NCBI RefSeq assembly: GCF_002834385.1
Contig: NZ_PITQ01000005.1
Location: 124,001-188,000, forward strand
Length of the DNA stretch: 64,000 nt
Direction of reading: 5' to 3'
Source of the DNA: Rahnella sp. AA
Lineage (GTDB): Bacteria; Pseudomonadota; Gammaproteobacteria; Enterobacterales; Enterobacteriaceae
Made by a program: the position numbers and the translations under genes. Shown one piece after another: positions 19,204-28,217 of the stretch. Every line of letters starts with the position of its first letter. The stretch's first letter is position 1. The notes under the pieces are model-generated. The model was not told the DNA's origin. It worked only from the letters and a program-made list of their open reading frames with translations, and did not search any database.

Positions 19204-20586
19204 TTAATCGAAACCGTTGTTTTTAGAAACACCCGCGAACCATTCACCGCTTTTCTTCACCGTCCGTTTTTGGGTGGTGAGATCCAGCTGCACAAAACCA
19301 TAACGGTTTTTGTAGGCATTCATCCATGACCAGCAGTCAATAAATGTCCACATATGGTAGCCGAGACAACCGCTGCCTTCCTGCAACGCGCGGTGTAACC
19401 ATTTCAGATGTCCGCTGACAAACTCAATGCGGTAGTCATCGTCAATCCGGCCCGCCTTTTCGAAGCGCAATTCATTTTCCACACCCATGCCGTTTTCGGA
19501 AATGAAACAACGTGGATTGCCGTAGTTTTCACGCAGATTGGTGAGGATATCGTAGATCCCCTGCTCGTAAATTTCCCAGCCACGGTGCGGGTTCATTTTA
19601 CGGCCCGGCATCACGTAGTTATCGAAGAACCACTCCGGCATAAACGGGCTTTCAGGATTCACCATGCTGTCGCGGCACTGGATACGGCGCGGCTGGTAAT
19701 AATTGATGCCGAGTAAATCCACCACGCCCTGCTGCAACAACGCTGCATCGCCTTCCTGACAGGTCGGAAGCTGGCCGTGTTTTTTCAGCAATTCCACCAG
19801 TTCCTGCGGATATTCACCACGCAGCGCCGGATCGAGAAAACTGCGGTTAAACATCAGGTCAGCAATGTTCGCGGCTTTCAGATCTGCCGGATTTTGCGAA
19901 CGCGGGTACGACGGAGTGAGGTTGAGAATGATGCCAATTTCGCCGCCCTGCTGGCGGGCGCGGTAAGCTTTCACCGCCAGAGAATGCGCCAGCATGGTGT
20001 GATAGGCCACCGTCGCGGCACGTTTGAAATCCACCACATTCGGGTAATGGAAATCATACAAATAACCGCCTTCCACCGGCACGACCGGCTCATTGAATGT
20101 GAACCAGTGTTTGACGCGGTCGCCGAACAGCGCAAAACAGGTATCGGCATATTCTGCATAAGCCTCCACCACGTCGCGGTTTTCCCAGCCGCCAATTTCC
20201 TGCATCGCCATCGGCATATCGAAATGGAACAGGTTGATAAACGGCTGCACGCCCTGCGCCAGCATTTCGTCAATCACCTGATTATAAAACGCCACGGCTT
20301 CCGGATTCACCGCGCCTTTTCCGCCCGGGATCAGCCTCGCCCAGGAAATGGAGGTGCGGAACGTATTGTGATTGAGCTGTTTCAGCAGCGCGATGTCCTC
20401 GCGCCAATTTTTATAAAACGTCGATGTGTCCTGCGGGCCGACGTCGTTATGGAAACGCGTCGGTTGCTGCGAATACCAGTGATCCCAGACCGTCGCACTT
20501 TTACCGTGGCTCAGGGTTTCACCTTCGGTTTGCGGCGCAGAGCTGGCGCTGCCCCACCAGAATTCTTTTGGAAATGCGTATTTCAT
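19204..20586 (-). CDS. GH1 6-phospho-beta-glucosidase
   Basis: Hydrolyses the phosphorylated beta-glucoside brought in by the PTS, giving glucose 6-phosphate and an aglycone or sugar. Family GH1 signatures are clear: N-terminal PKEFWWGSASSAPQTEG, acid/base glutamate in FTFNEPVVP and nucleophile in FISENGMG. The start at 20586 (460 residues) is preferred over 20592 because GAGG lies six bases before it. Direct linkage to PTS genes supports a phospho-sugar substrate rather than a free glucoside. Confidence 0.92.
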   Translation of the reverse strand: MKYAFPKEFWWGSASSAPQTEGETLSHGKSATVWDHWYSQQPTRFHNDVGPQDTSTFYKNWREDIALLKQLNHNTFRTSISWARLIPGGKGAVNPEAVAFYNQVIDEMLAQGVQPFINLFHFDMPMAMQEIGGWENRDVVEAYAEYADTCFALFGDRVKHWFTFNEPVVPVEGGYLYDFHYPNVVDFKRAATVAYHTMLAHSLAVKAYRARQQGGEIGIILNLTPSYPRSQNPADLKAANIADLMFNRSFLDPALRGEYPQELVELLKKHGQLPTCQEGDAALLQQGVVDLLGINYYQPRRIQCRDSMVNPESPFMPEWFFDNYVMPGRKMNPHRGWEIYEQGIYDILTNLRENYGNPRCFISENGMGVENELRFEKAGRIDDDYRIEFVSGHLKWLHRALQEGSGCLGYHMWTFIDCWSWMNAYKNRYGFVQLDLTTQKRTVKKSGEWFAGVSKNNGFD

Positions 20587-20616
20587 CGTCATCCTCGCTG
20601 TCCGTTGCTTTGCGTT

Positions 20617-21945
20617 TTAGCTGTTGACCGGTACGGCGTTACCCGCCGTTTGGGCACCGGCCTTTTCCGCTTCCTGTTTGAGTAAGGTACGTTCGTACGC
20701 CTTCAGGAACGGGTAATACATCACTGCTGATAACACCATACAGAACAGGCACATAATTACCGGACTGAATGCCCAGTTTGCGGCCCATGACGCACCAATT
20801 GGCGCAGGCGTTGTCCAGGGTGTGAGCGACACCACTTGCGCGACCCAGCCGAGTTTTGTGGCGGTATACGCGAAAACGGCGTTGAGCATTGGCACCAGGG
20901 TGAACGGCAGGAAAAACACCGGATTCATGATAATCGGCGTGCCGAACAGGATCGGTTCGTTGATGTTGAAGAAGCTCGGCACCACGCCCATTTTACCAAT
21001 CGTCCGCAGATGCACGGCCTTGCTGCACAACAGCAAAATCGCCAGCGGCAGGGTCGAGCCGACGCCGCCAATCAGCAGGTAGTGATCCCAGAAACCTTGC
21101 AGATAAATGTGCGGCAGCGGTTCGCCCGCCTGTAACGCGGTCTGGTTCAGCGCCAGATTGGTCATCCAGAACGGGTTCATAATGCCGGTGACAATCAGCG
21201 CGCCATGAATACCGGCAAACCACAAGACCTGGCAGATAAACACTGAAATCAGAATCGCCGGCAGGGAATCCGACGCGGAAACCAGCGGCGCCAGCAGATG
21301 CATAATCGCTTCAGGAATAATCATGCCGGTGGTGGACTGAATAAACAGGTTCAGCGGATGCAGTGTGGCGACAATCACCACGACCGGGATCAGGATTTCA
21401 AACGAGCGCGCCACGCCGGTCGGGACTTCTTTTGGCAGACGGATCGTAATATTGCGACGTTTGAGCAGCGCATACACTTCGGCGGCATAAATCGCCGTCA
21501 GGATCGCCGTGAAAATACCCTCGCCGGAGAAGTATTGCGTGGAAATTTGTTTGTCGTGATACGGCGCGGCGACCAGCAGAAAGGCCATAAACGCCAGCAA
21601 ACCGGTCATGATCGGGTCGAGTTTGTAATATTTACCCAGGCTCGCGCCGATACCGACTGAAATGAAAAAGGTCATCACGCCCATGCTCAGATACCACGGC
21701 AGCATCAGCTGTTCGCGGTATTTCAGCGAGAGATCCAGCCAGCCGCGCGCGAAACCGTTGGTGGTATCCGGCGAGAATGGCGGGAAAATAAAGACCAGCA
21801 TGAACGACCCGATAATCATGAAAGGCAGTGCGGCGATAAAGCCGTCGCGGATCGCAATGACATGCCGTTGCTGGCCGACGCTGCCAGCCAGCGGGGTGAT
21901 GTGCTTTTCGATGACGTTAACCATCGCCTGATAAAGGCCACTCAT
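20617..21945 (-). CDS. PTS EIIC, cellobiose/beta-glucoside (Lac) family
   Basis: Membrane permease domain of a phosphotransferase system, 442 residues, ChbC/CelB-like. Substrate-site motifs WFAGIHGALIVTGIM and SFFNINEPILFGTPIIMNP are present among about ten hydrophobic segments. The start overlaps the EIIB stop by four bases (ATGA), so the two are coupled. There is no EIIA gene in the operon; phosphate must come from an EIIA encoded elsewhere. Confidence 0.93.
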   Translation of the reverse strand: MSGLYQAMVNVIEKHITPLAGSVGQQRHVIAIRDGFIAALPFMIIGSFMLVFIFPPFSPDTTNGFARGWLDLSLKYREQLMLPWYLSMGVMTFFISVGIGASLGKYYKLDPIMTGLLAFMAFLLVAAPYHDKQISTQYFSGEGIFTAILTAIYAAEVYALLKRRNITIRLPKEVPTGVARSFEILIPVVVIVATLHPLNLFIQSTTGMIIPEAIMHLLAPLVSASDSLPAILISVFICQVLWFAGIHGALIVTGIMNPFWMTNLALNQTALQAGEPLPHIYLQGFWDHYLLIGGVGSTLPLAILLLCSKAVHLRTIGKMGVVPSFFNINEPILFGTPIIMNPVFFLPFTLVPMLNAVFAYTATKLGWVAQVVSLTPWTTPAPIGASWAANWAFSPVIMCLFCMVLSAVMYYPFLKAYERTLLKQEAEKAGAQTAGNAVPVNS

Positions 21946-22265
21946 ACGCGGCTTCCTTCCTGTGCGATCAGGCCAAAGGCGAAGTCCAGCACGTTATCGC
22001 CGCGCTGCATGCCGTAATCCATCATGTTGATCACTTCGACCGGAATATTGAATTCCGCCGCCCTGGCCGACAAATCGCCCTGCATGTAACGCACCTGCGG
22101 CCCGAGCAGCACCACCTGATAATCACGGAATTTCTCGTCAAACTCGCTGGCTCCGAACGCATCAATCTGCACGTCTTCGCCGCGCTGCGCCGCAACCTCT
22201 TTCATTTTGCGAACTAACAAACTGGTCGACATCCCCGCCGAACAACAAAGCATGATTCTTTTCAT
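21942..22265 (-). CDS. PTS EIIB, cellobiose/beta-glucoside (Lac) family
   Basis: Cytoplasmic phosphocarrier that passes phosphate to the sugar on EIIC. With the start at 22265 it is 107 residues and reads like ChbB: KRIMLCCSAGMSTSLLV at the N-terminus, with Cys8 as the phosphorylated residue, followed by VVLLGPQVRYM. A longer frame reaching 22349 would run through the operator and is rejected. First gene of the operon. Confidence 0.92.
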   Translation of the reverse strand: MKRIMLCCSAGMSTSLLVRKMKEVAAQRGEDVQIDAFGASEFDEKFRDYQVVLLGPQVRYMQGDLSARAAEFNIPVEVINMMDYGMQRGDNVLDFAFGLIAQEGSRV

Positions 22266-22332
22266 TTTTGCTTCACTCCCAGATAATTTATGTTCTGCCC
22301 GTTTTCTCTTTCTGACGGTATTTGAGTCTCTT

Positions 22333-22348
22333 TGGAAACCGGTTTCCA
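22333..22348. promoter_or_regulatory. LacI-family operator of beta-glucoside operon
   Basis: A perfect 16-base palindrome, TGGAAACCGGTTTCCA, in the AscG/LacI-type pattern. It lies at the expected transcription start of the EIIB-EIIC-GH1-regulator operon, where a bound repressor would block initiation. Confidence 0.85.
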
Positions 22349-22350
22349 TA

Positions 22351-22380
22351 GAACTAAAAGCAATGTGCGAAGGGGGTCAA
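22351..22380 (-). promoter_or_regulatory. Sigma-70 promoter of beta-glucoside operon
   Basis: On the minus strand, -35 TTGACC (22375-22380) and -10 TAGTTC (22351-22356) with an 18-base spacer. The start point would fall inside the adjacent palindromic operator. The -10 box is poor, consistent with a need for CRP. Confidence 0.55.
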
Positions 22381-22406
22381 AGATTTGCCGGTCGATTTGT
22401 TGCGGG

Positions 22407-22422
22407 TGTGAATACCGTCACG
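22407..22422. promoter_or_regulatory. CRP-binding site of beta-glucoside operon
   Basis: TGTGA-N6-TCACG, one mismatch from the ideal core, centred about 70 bases before the predicted start. This is a usual class I activator position, so the operon is probably under catabolite control. Confidence 0.65.
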
Positions 22423-22470
22423 AAGCCGAAAAATTCAGCAATGCAAACGCGGGGAAAAGGACTAAGGGAC

Positions 22471-22501
22471 AAAAACAAAAAAGGCGACCGGAGTCGCCTT
22501 T
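22471..22501 (-). terminator. Terminator of yhhW
   Basis: Nine-base stem (AAAGGCGAC/GTCGCCTTT) with a four-base loop, followed on the minus strand by TTTTTGTTTTTG. It lies just past the yhhW stop codon. Confidence 0.88.
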
Positions 22502-22520
22502 AGCGTGGTGCCAGAAATCA

Positions 22521-23216
22521 TCAGACCGGTGGCAGATCGAACAGCAGAATTTCGCTGTCTTCGTCGGCATGCACCGACAACGCCGTTTCATCCCAGATGG
22601 CCAGCGCATCGCTCTGCCCGGCTCTCTGGCCGTTAATGGACACGGTGCCTTTCACCACCTGGATCCACACGCGGCGTTCAGCCTGGATCGTGTAAACCGA
22701 CTGTTCGTCTTTTTTCAGCGCCCAGCGTGACAGTTCCATATCCTGGAAAACTTTCAGGGAACCATCACGGGCATCCGGAGAAAGCACCAGCTGGCGGCCC
22801 TGCGGCGCGTCGAACAGACGCTGTTCGTAACGCGGCTCCAGACCTTTTTTGTCCGGAATGATCCAAATCTGATAAAGGTGAAGTTTACGGTCGCTATTTC
22901 CGTTGTACTCGGAGTGCGTCACACCGGTTCCGGCGCTCATAATCTGGAATTCACCCGCCTGAATCTGCTCTTTGTTGCCCATGCTGTCCTGATGTTCCAC
23001 AGTGCCTTCGAGCACGTAGGTCAGAATTTCCATGTCTTTGTGCGGATGTTTACCAAACCCCTGCCCCGCATCGATGAAATCTTCATTGATCACCCGCAGC
23101 GCGGAGAACCCCATAAAGTTCGCATCGTAATAATCTGCAAAGGAGAAGGTGTGCCAGCTTTCCAGCCAGCCGTGACTTGCGTGACCGCGTTCTTGTGCCT
23201 GACGTAAGTAGATCAT
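22521..23216 (-). CDS. yhhW: Pirin family protein YhhW (quercetin dioxygenase-like)
   Basis: Bicupin protein of 231 residues, the same as E. coli YhhW and highly similar. The metal ligands are in HPHKDMEILTYVLEGTVEHQDS and GTGVTHSEYN. E. coli YhhW has been shown to have quercetin 2,3-dioxygenase activity; the physiological substrate is unknown. The ATG at 23216 follows AGGAGAG; a TTG two codons upstream is rejected. It keeps its E. coli neighbours ryhB and yhhY, but yhhX is missing from this place. Confidence 0.94.
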   Translation of the reverse strand: MIYLRQAQERGHASHGWLESWHTFSFADYYDANFMGFSALRVINEDFIDAGQGFGKHPHKDMEILTYVLEGTVEHQDSMGNKEQIQAGEFQIMSAGTGVTHSEYNGNSDRKLHLYQIWIIPDKKGLEPRYEQRLFDAPQGRQLVLSPDARDGSLKVFQDMELSRWALKKDEQSVYTIQAERRVWIQVVKGTVSINGQRAGQSDALAIWDETALSVHADEDSEILLFDLPPV

Positions 23217-23447
23217 GTTCAACTCTCCTCAATGTTTTCTCTAGTCTAGTCAACGCCGGAGAATAAGAAAGCGTAAAAACTTCACCCCTCTGTTCAAAAA
23301 ATATGAACAAACGCAGATGATTAAATCCAAAGGATTTGTAGAAGACATGAGAAGAATTTGGAAAAGAGAAAAGATGTGTTGTTTTCGAAATAGTTCGTGT
23401 TGTGGGCAAGATAAGAAAAAAGGTTTTTCCAAAATAGTTCGGGTTGG

Positions 23448-23545
23448 GAGAAGGCGGCAAGGGAACGAATCCCCGGGAGCATACATAAGTATGTGACCGG
23501 GGTGAGCGAGCGCAGCCAACGCACTACCAGCCGGAAATATGAAGG
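23448..23545. repeat. Enterobacterial palindromic intergenic repeat
   Basis: Contains a near-perfect hairpin, CCCCGGGAGCATAC-ATAA-GTATGTGACCGGGG (23471-23502), flanked by GGCGGCAAGGGAACGAAT on one side and GTGAGCGAGCGCAGCCAACG on the other. I recognise this layout as a dispersed element found many times in genomes of Serratia, Rahnella, Erwinia and relatives. It lies beyond the 3' end of RyhB. Confidence 0.75.
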
Positions 23546-23554
23546 AAAAAGGCA

Positions 23555-23663
23555 AAAAAAAAGCCAGCACCCGGCTGGCTAAGTAATACTGGAAGCAATG
23601 TGAGCAATGTCGTGCATTCTTGGGGACCCGTTTGACCTTGGTGTGAGGCCATCCCCGGAACGC
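23555..23663 (-). ncRNA. ryhB: Small RNA RyhB
   Basis: Hfq-dependent antisense RNA made under iron starvation that represses iron-using proteins. On the minus strand the 3' part matches the conserved E. coli RyhB core: CACGACATTGCTCACATTGC, then TTCCAGTATTACTTAGCCAG, then the GCTGGCT terminator hairpin and a run of nine T. The 5' part differs from E. coli. The start is placed at 23663 by comparison with the E. coli promoter layout, giving about 109 nucleotides. Synteny with yhhW and yhhY is conserved. Confidence 0.95.
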
Positions 23664-23665
23664 AT

Positions 23666-23699
23666 GGCAATAATAATCATTATCATTCGCACTTGTAAA
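23666..23699 (-). promoter_or_regulatory. RyhB promoter with Fur box
   Basis: The 19-base stretch 23666-23684 matches the Fur consensus GATAATGATAATCATTATC at 16 positions. It overlaps the -10 box TATTAT (23670-23675); the -35 TTTACA is at 23694-23699 with an 18-base spacer. Fe-Fur bound here would block RyhB synthesis. Confidence 0.9.
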
Positions 23700-23795
23700 G
23701 CATTATTTTTCACCCAACATTCGATTGACTCTTATTCAATTCCTGATAAATGTAGAGGATATTCAAACAGTAACCACTAAAAGAGGAGTGTCGCC

Positions 23796-24293
23796 ATGAG
23801 CGAAATAGTCATACGCCACGCAGAAGCCAGAGACGCCGAAGCGCTTCAACACCTATACGCTCAGGTTCCTGTTTATCGCGACACCCTACAACTTCCTTAC
23901 CCACCAGGCACACTCTGGGAAGACCGTCTGGCTAACCATTCCCCCGGCAGGTTTGCGCTGGTCGCCTGCATCGACGGTAAGCTCGTCGGTAATCTGACGC
24001 TCATGGTTGAAGATATCTGGCGACGCCGCCATGTCGCGTCTTTCGGCGTTGGCGTGGATACCGGCTTTCAGGGGCGTGGCGTGGGCAGCAAACTGCTCGA
24101 AGCCGCTCTGGAACTCTGTGATAAATGGCTGAATGTGAAACGCGTCGAGCTGACGGTTTACGCCGATAACGAGGCCGCCATCGGGCTATACAAAAAGTAT
24201 GGTTTTAGCATTGAAGGCCACAGCCCGTACTACGCCATGCGCGACGGCGAACTGGTGGATACGCTGCATATGGGGCGTATCCACGGTGTCTGA
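23796..24293 (+). CDS. yhhY: GNAT N-acetyltransferase YhhY
   Basis: Acetyl-CoA-dependent acyltransferase of 165 residues, similar to E. coli YhhY from the first residues (MSEIVIRHAEARD). The acetyl-CoA loop is in VDTGFQGRGVGSKLLEAAL and the C-terminal part has AIGLYKKYGFSIEG. E. coli YhhY acetylates some amino acids and hydrolysed antibiotics; the natural substrate is not settled. AGAGGAG precedes the start. It is divergent from ryhB. Confidence 0.92.
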   Translation: MSEIVIRHAEARDAEALQHLYAQVPVYRDTLQLPYPPGTLWEDRLANHSPGRFALVACIDGKLVGNLTLMVEDIWRRRHVASFGVGVDTGFQGRGVGSKLLEAALELCDKWLNVKRVELTVYADNEAAIGLYKKYGFSIEGHSPYYAMRDGELVDTLHMGRIHGV

Positions 24294-24301
24294 TGCGCGG
24301 T

Positions 24302-25519
24302 TTACTCACTACTGACAGTGGCGCTGGTTTCCTGCGAAGTCTGACGTAACAACAACCGCAAGGCCAGCGCCATCGAAATCAGCACCAGCAGCGCTGAACC
24401 CAGATAAATCGAATCAATACCGGCCTGCGCCATCAGAATGCCCGCCAGCGGGCCGGTAATTCCCAGTGATAAATCGAGAAACGCCGAATAGGTCGCCAGT
24501 GCGCTGCCCTGATTTTCCTGCGGCAATTTTTTCACCGCCACCACCCCTAACGCCGGATACACCAGTGAGAACCCCGCACCGGTAATAAACGCACCAATCA
24601 TTGCCACCGGCGATGAGGGCGCGAAAAACACCAGAACCAGCCCGGTAATCTCCACCACAAAACAGACCAGCGCCACACGCAATCCGCCAAAACGATTAAT
24701 GCTGTTGGGTAATAACAAACGCATGCCGACGAAGGCTACACTGAAAAAAGTCAGGGAAAATGCCGCACCGGGCCAACCTTTGGCGGCGTAAAACAACGTG
24801 ATAAATGTGGCGATTACACCGAATCCTGTTGAGGCCAAAGCGAGCATTATCCCGTAAGGCAGAACTTTGCCCAGCACCTGACGGAAGGGGATTTGCTTCG
24901 AAGCCGTCCCTGCTACCGGCGGCTTACGCCATGCCGTGATAAATGCCGCCAGTGCTACCAGAATGATGCACACAGAGAGCAACGTCAGGCCACCCATGCT
25001 GAAAACCCATACGCCGAGCGGCGCACCAATCGCCATCGCACCATAAGTCACCACCCCGCTCCAGGAAATCACTTTACCGATATGCAGGGAACCCACCACG
25101 TTAATGCCCCAGAGCGTTGAACCGGTTCCCGCAAAACTTTGCCCCGCCCCCAACAGCAAACGCCCGATACACAACAACGCCAGGCTGACCACCGGTGAAG
25201 CATCAAACCACAGCGCCAGCAAATAAAACACGCCGCTGAGCAGGCAGCCGCTCAGCCCAAGCATCACCACGCGCTTTGGCCCGACTTTATCGGCGTAACG
25301 CCCGGCGTGCGGACGGCTCAGCAGCGTGGCGAAATATTGCAGGCTGATCACCAGCCCCGCCCAGAACGCGCTGTAGCCGAGATGGTCGTGCACATAGCCC
25401 GGCAAAATCGCCAGCGGCAGGCCAATCGTCAGATAGTTGGCAAAGTTGAAAACCAGAATGGAGAGGATCCGCAGCGTGGTTTTTGAAGACGAACTGTCGG
25501 GCAAAGCAGGAGCAGGCAT
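24302..25519 (-). CDS. yhhS: MFS transporter, YhhS-like
   Basis: Major facilitator of 405 residues with twelve hydrophobic segments, collinear with E. coli YhhS (FNFANYLTIGLPLAILPGYVH, SLQYFATLLSRPHAGRYADK, GQSFAGTGSTLWG, GFSLVYPALGVVAVK). YhhS-type proteins are putative sugar or drug exporters and have been linked to arabinose or glyphosate efflux; the substrate here is unknown. It converges on yhhY with eight bases between the stops. Confidence 0.85.
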   Translation of the reverse strand: MPAPALPDSSSSKTTLRILSILVFNFANYLTIGLPLAILPGYVHDHLGYSAFWAGLVISLQYFATLLSRPHAGRYADKVGPKRVVMLGLSGCLLSGVFYLLALWFDASPVVSLALLCIGRLLLGAGQSFAGTGSTLWGINVVGSLHIGKVISWSGVVTYGAMAIGAPLGVWVFSMGGLTLLSVCIILVALAAFITAWRKPPVAGTASKQIPFRQVLGKVLPYGIMLALASTGFGVIATFITLFYAAKGWPGAAFSLTFFSVAFVGMRLLLPNSINRFGGLRVALVCFVVEITGLVLVFFAPSSPVAMIGAFITGAGFSLVYPALGVVAVKKLPQENQGSALATYSAFLDLSLGITGPLAGILMAQAGIDSIYLGSALLVLISMALALRLLLRQTSQETSATVSSE

Positions 25520-25911
25520 GGAAATCGGCGTCTCACGAAGAAGGTTCTGGCATGTTGCACAGCCGTAAATGAGTCTTTGACTTTATTAGCAATGGGTTGT
25601 TTTAGCAACATATTGAAATGCCGGTTTACGTGCACAGGATCCACCGCTCTCTCTTAAGAATAAAAACCACGTCCTTTTTTGGACATACAAAATTAAAATG
25701 AATACCGGTATGATTCATTCACCAGTTAGATAGTTTAAAAACTTCAATAATGAGAATGAAGTTAAAGGCCAACAAATAACACTGGTATATCCATATCAGA
25801 ATATCGATATACAAAAGCCCAATAATCAGGATTACTGCGAAAGGGAACAAACATGCCTTTTGTAGAGGCATGGTTATTGGGGATAATACTTAACGCATAC
25901 GATTTAATAAA
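25520..25911. other. A/T-rich regulatory stretch before the adhesin operon
   Basis: About 390 bases with no credible gene. It contains an inverted repeat GTATATC...GATATAC (around 25783-25811) and a short CATGCC...GGCATG hairpin (around 25852-25873). The base composition is that of a transferred, H-NS-silenced region. The promoter of the inverse autotransporter must lie here. Confidence 0.4.
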
Positions 25912-28158
25912 ATGAAAAAACACACGCCATTTAAATATATAAAGATCGCCCTTTGTATTTTGATGAGCTTTCCTGTCTGCGCACAAGAAGGTTTCATCCT
26001 TCCAACGCTGGGCAGTCAGGATGTATTTTCAGAGAAAAATCCGTCCAGGAATAATGAAAACGATAGCCAAACTATCGGGAAAAAATCTGAGCAAATTCTC
26101 ACAAATGAAGCGCAGCAGGGTTTCCAGAATCTCAGCGTCGAAGGGGCGAAAAGCCAGCTTTATCAGTACGGGAAAGGCGCCGCAACGCAGGCAGCACAGT
26201 CGCACGTTGAACAACTGCTTTCCCCATACGGCCATGTAAAAACGACGCTGAATATCGGCGATGACGGCGGCCTGGACGGCTCGTCGTTAGATTATTTAAT
26301 TCCCTGGTACGCCGGTGAAAGTACATTAATTTTTAATCAGTTTTCCGCGCACAGTAAAGAAGGCCGCAATATTGCCAATATCGGTGCCGGTATACGTTAT
26401 AACGTGAATAAAGACTGGATGTTCGGCGTGAATACCTTTTATGACTACGATATCAGTCGTGGTCATCGCCGGGGCAGCATGGGTTCCGAAGTCTGGACTA
26501 ATTTCTTAAAGCTCAGTGGAAACTATTATATTCCGCTGTCTGACTGGAAAGAATCGAAAGACTTCGATAATTACGAAGAGCGCCCGGCCAGGGGCTGGGA
26601 TGTTCGTCTCCAGACCTATTTACCTTTTTACCCGCAATTAGGTTCATCGCTGGTTTATGAACAATATTATGGCGATCAGGTGGCACTGTTCGGTACGGAT
26701 AATCTTGAGGAAGACCCGTCCTCCGTCACGCTGGGTGTGGACTACACGCCAGTGCCTTTGGTGACGATAGGAGCGGGTTATAAACAAGGTGATTCTGGCG
26801 AAAATGAACTGACCGCCAATATGAGTTTGGATTATCACATTGGCACACCACTTTCTAAACAACTGGATGCCTCTGCGGTCGGCGAAATGCGGACGTTGGC
26901 AGGCAGCCGGATGGATTTTGTTGACCGCAATAACGACATCGTTCTGGAATATCGCGAAGTCAGAGATCTCGATATCGATGTATACCTCAAACCCACGAAC
27001 ACGGCGCCGCAATGTATTTTAGGCGATGACCCCGATGAGGCGCAGGCGTACGAAGGGTGTCACTGGACGTTAAATGCGGACATAAAATCTCACCGCAAAA
27101 TTGCGTCGGCGCGCTGGGTACCGGTGGGGGGATATTCAGCCGAAAACACGCTAGGCTTGCCAGCATTGTCCCCCACATCGAACATTAGTACCGGTAACAA
27201 TAACCACTGGACACTGACGTTTCCTGCGTGGGTCAGTTCGAAAGCTCCGCACGCCAACGAATACGATTTAGCGGTCACATTTAGCGATGATAAAGGCGAC
27301 AGCAAGCAGTCCAACGTGGTGAAAATTAAAGTTTCAGAAGCCCCGGTAAGCTATCAGCTGGCGATTGCTAACGATCCGCAAAGCGATAAAGCGGTGAAAC
27401 GCAATGCAAACGGCAAAGACACGGTCGATCTGGAAGCCAGCGGTACCAAGGTTTCCGGGCTGCAAGGGGAAACGACGACGCTGACTGGTGAAAATCTGAA
27501 TATGAATTTCCATGCATACAGCGTGTCAGATAAAAACCATGAACACGAAGTTAAAATCCACGCAACAAAAGACGATTGCGATAAAAATACCGGCGGTCTT
27601 TATTATGTGAATTCTCCGGATAAAGGGAAATCGACAATTGCCAGCACATTACCGGGTATTTTCTCTATTATTGCCATACCCGCAGAAAATAAAAGCCAGC
27701 AAACAAATCAGGTTGTAGTGGATTTTAATGCCGGAAATAAAGAAATCGTCACGGCCATTGTGGATACACAAAATCCGGATGTGAATCTGACCGCAACAAA
27801 AGGCAATCAGCTTTTGCTGGGTCACGAATATAAATTCAGAGTCGCTTATGACAGTAATAAAAATGGTCAGTGGGATCCCTCCGACCGGGAAACTATTTCC
27901 GATACAGATAAAACACCGATCATTTCCCTGATTAATTACCGCTGGCTGTTCGACGGAATTAATCCGCAAGGCGAAAAAGGCGGTTATGCCACCAGTAACA
28001 CAGACAATCGCAATATGGTTATTCCGCAGACTAATGCGCAGGCGACTGCGGTATTAGCGTCAGCAGGGAAAAGCGGTGTTCAGGGATTTGAACTGAGAGT
28101 CGATTTTGAGTTATCCGATGCTGGCTCGAAACTTTTAAAGGGCCTGTCGCCTGATTAA
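25912..28158 (+). CDS. Inverse autotransporter adhesin (SinH/intimin-invasin type)
   Basis: Outer-membrane protein of 748 residues. A signal peptide ends near residue 24 (FPVCAQ). Residues about 95-330 form the inverse autotransporter beta-barrel (GGLDGSSLDYLIPWY, NIGAGIRYNVNKDWMFGVNTFYDYD, LGVDYTPVPLVTIGAGYK). The passenger then has Ig-like parts and a C-terminal module (residues about 625-740) beginning with VNLTATKGNQLLLGHEYKFR. That module reappears in the next gene. It is shorter than classical invasins and has no evident lectin domain of its own; the third gene carries one. The block looks like the Salmonella sinH-sinI arrangement. Role: surface adhesion, inferred. Confidence 0.85.
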   Translation: MKKHTPFKYIKIALCILMSFPVCAQEGFILPTLGSQDVFSEKNPSRNNENDSQTIGKKSEQILTNEAQQGFQNLSVEGAKSQLYQYGKGAATQAAQSHVEQLLSPYGHVKTTLNIGDDGGLDGSSLDYLIPWYAGESTLIFNQFSAHSKEGRNIANIGAGIRYNVNKDWMFGVNTFYDYDISRGHRRGSMGSEVWTNFLKLSGNYYIPLSDWKESKDFDNYEERPARGWDVRLQTYLPFYPQLGSSLVYEQYYGDQVALFGTDNLEEDPSSVTLGVDYTPVPLVTIGAGYKQGDSGENELTANMSLDYHIGTPLSKQLDASAVGEMRTLAGSRMDFVDRNNDIVLEYREVRDLDIDVYLKPTNTAPQCILGDDPDEAQAYEGCHWTLNADIKSHRKIASARWVPVGGYSAENTLGLPALSPTSNISTGNNNHWTLTFPAWVSSKAPHANEYDLAVTFSDDKGDSKQSNVVKIKVSEAPVSYQLAIANDPQSDKAVKRNANGKDTVDLEASGTKVSGLQGETTTLTGENLNMNFHAYSVSDKNHEHEVKIHATKDDCDKNTGGLYYVNSPDKGKSTIASTLPGIFSIIAIPAENKSQQTNQVVVDFNAGNKEIVTAIVDTQNPDVNLTATKGNQLLLGHEYKFRVAYDSNKNGQWDPSDRETISDTDKTPIISLINYRWLFDGINPQGEKGGYATSNTDNRNMVIPQTNAQATAVLASAGKSGVQGFELRVDFELSDAGSKLLKGLSPD

Positions 28159-28217
28159 ACCCTCATAAATGCAATTTTATAAATTAACTGAATACAAACT
28201 TACAGAGTGATATTGAT

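Noticed and set aside
19777-20685. Open frame of 302 codons opposite the GH1 gene
   Set aside because: Shadow frame of a conserved hydrolase; no motif.
25520-25911. Possible sigma-54 or CRP sites before the adhesin operon
   Set aside because: No match to either consensus of acceptable quality on reading both strands.
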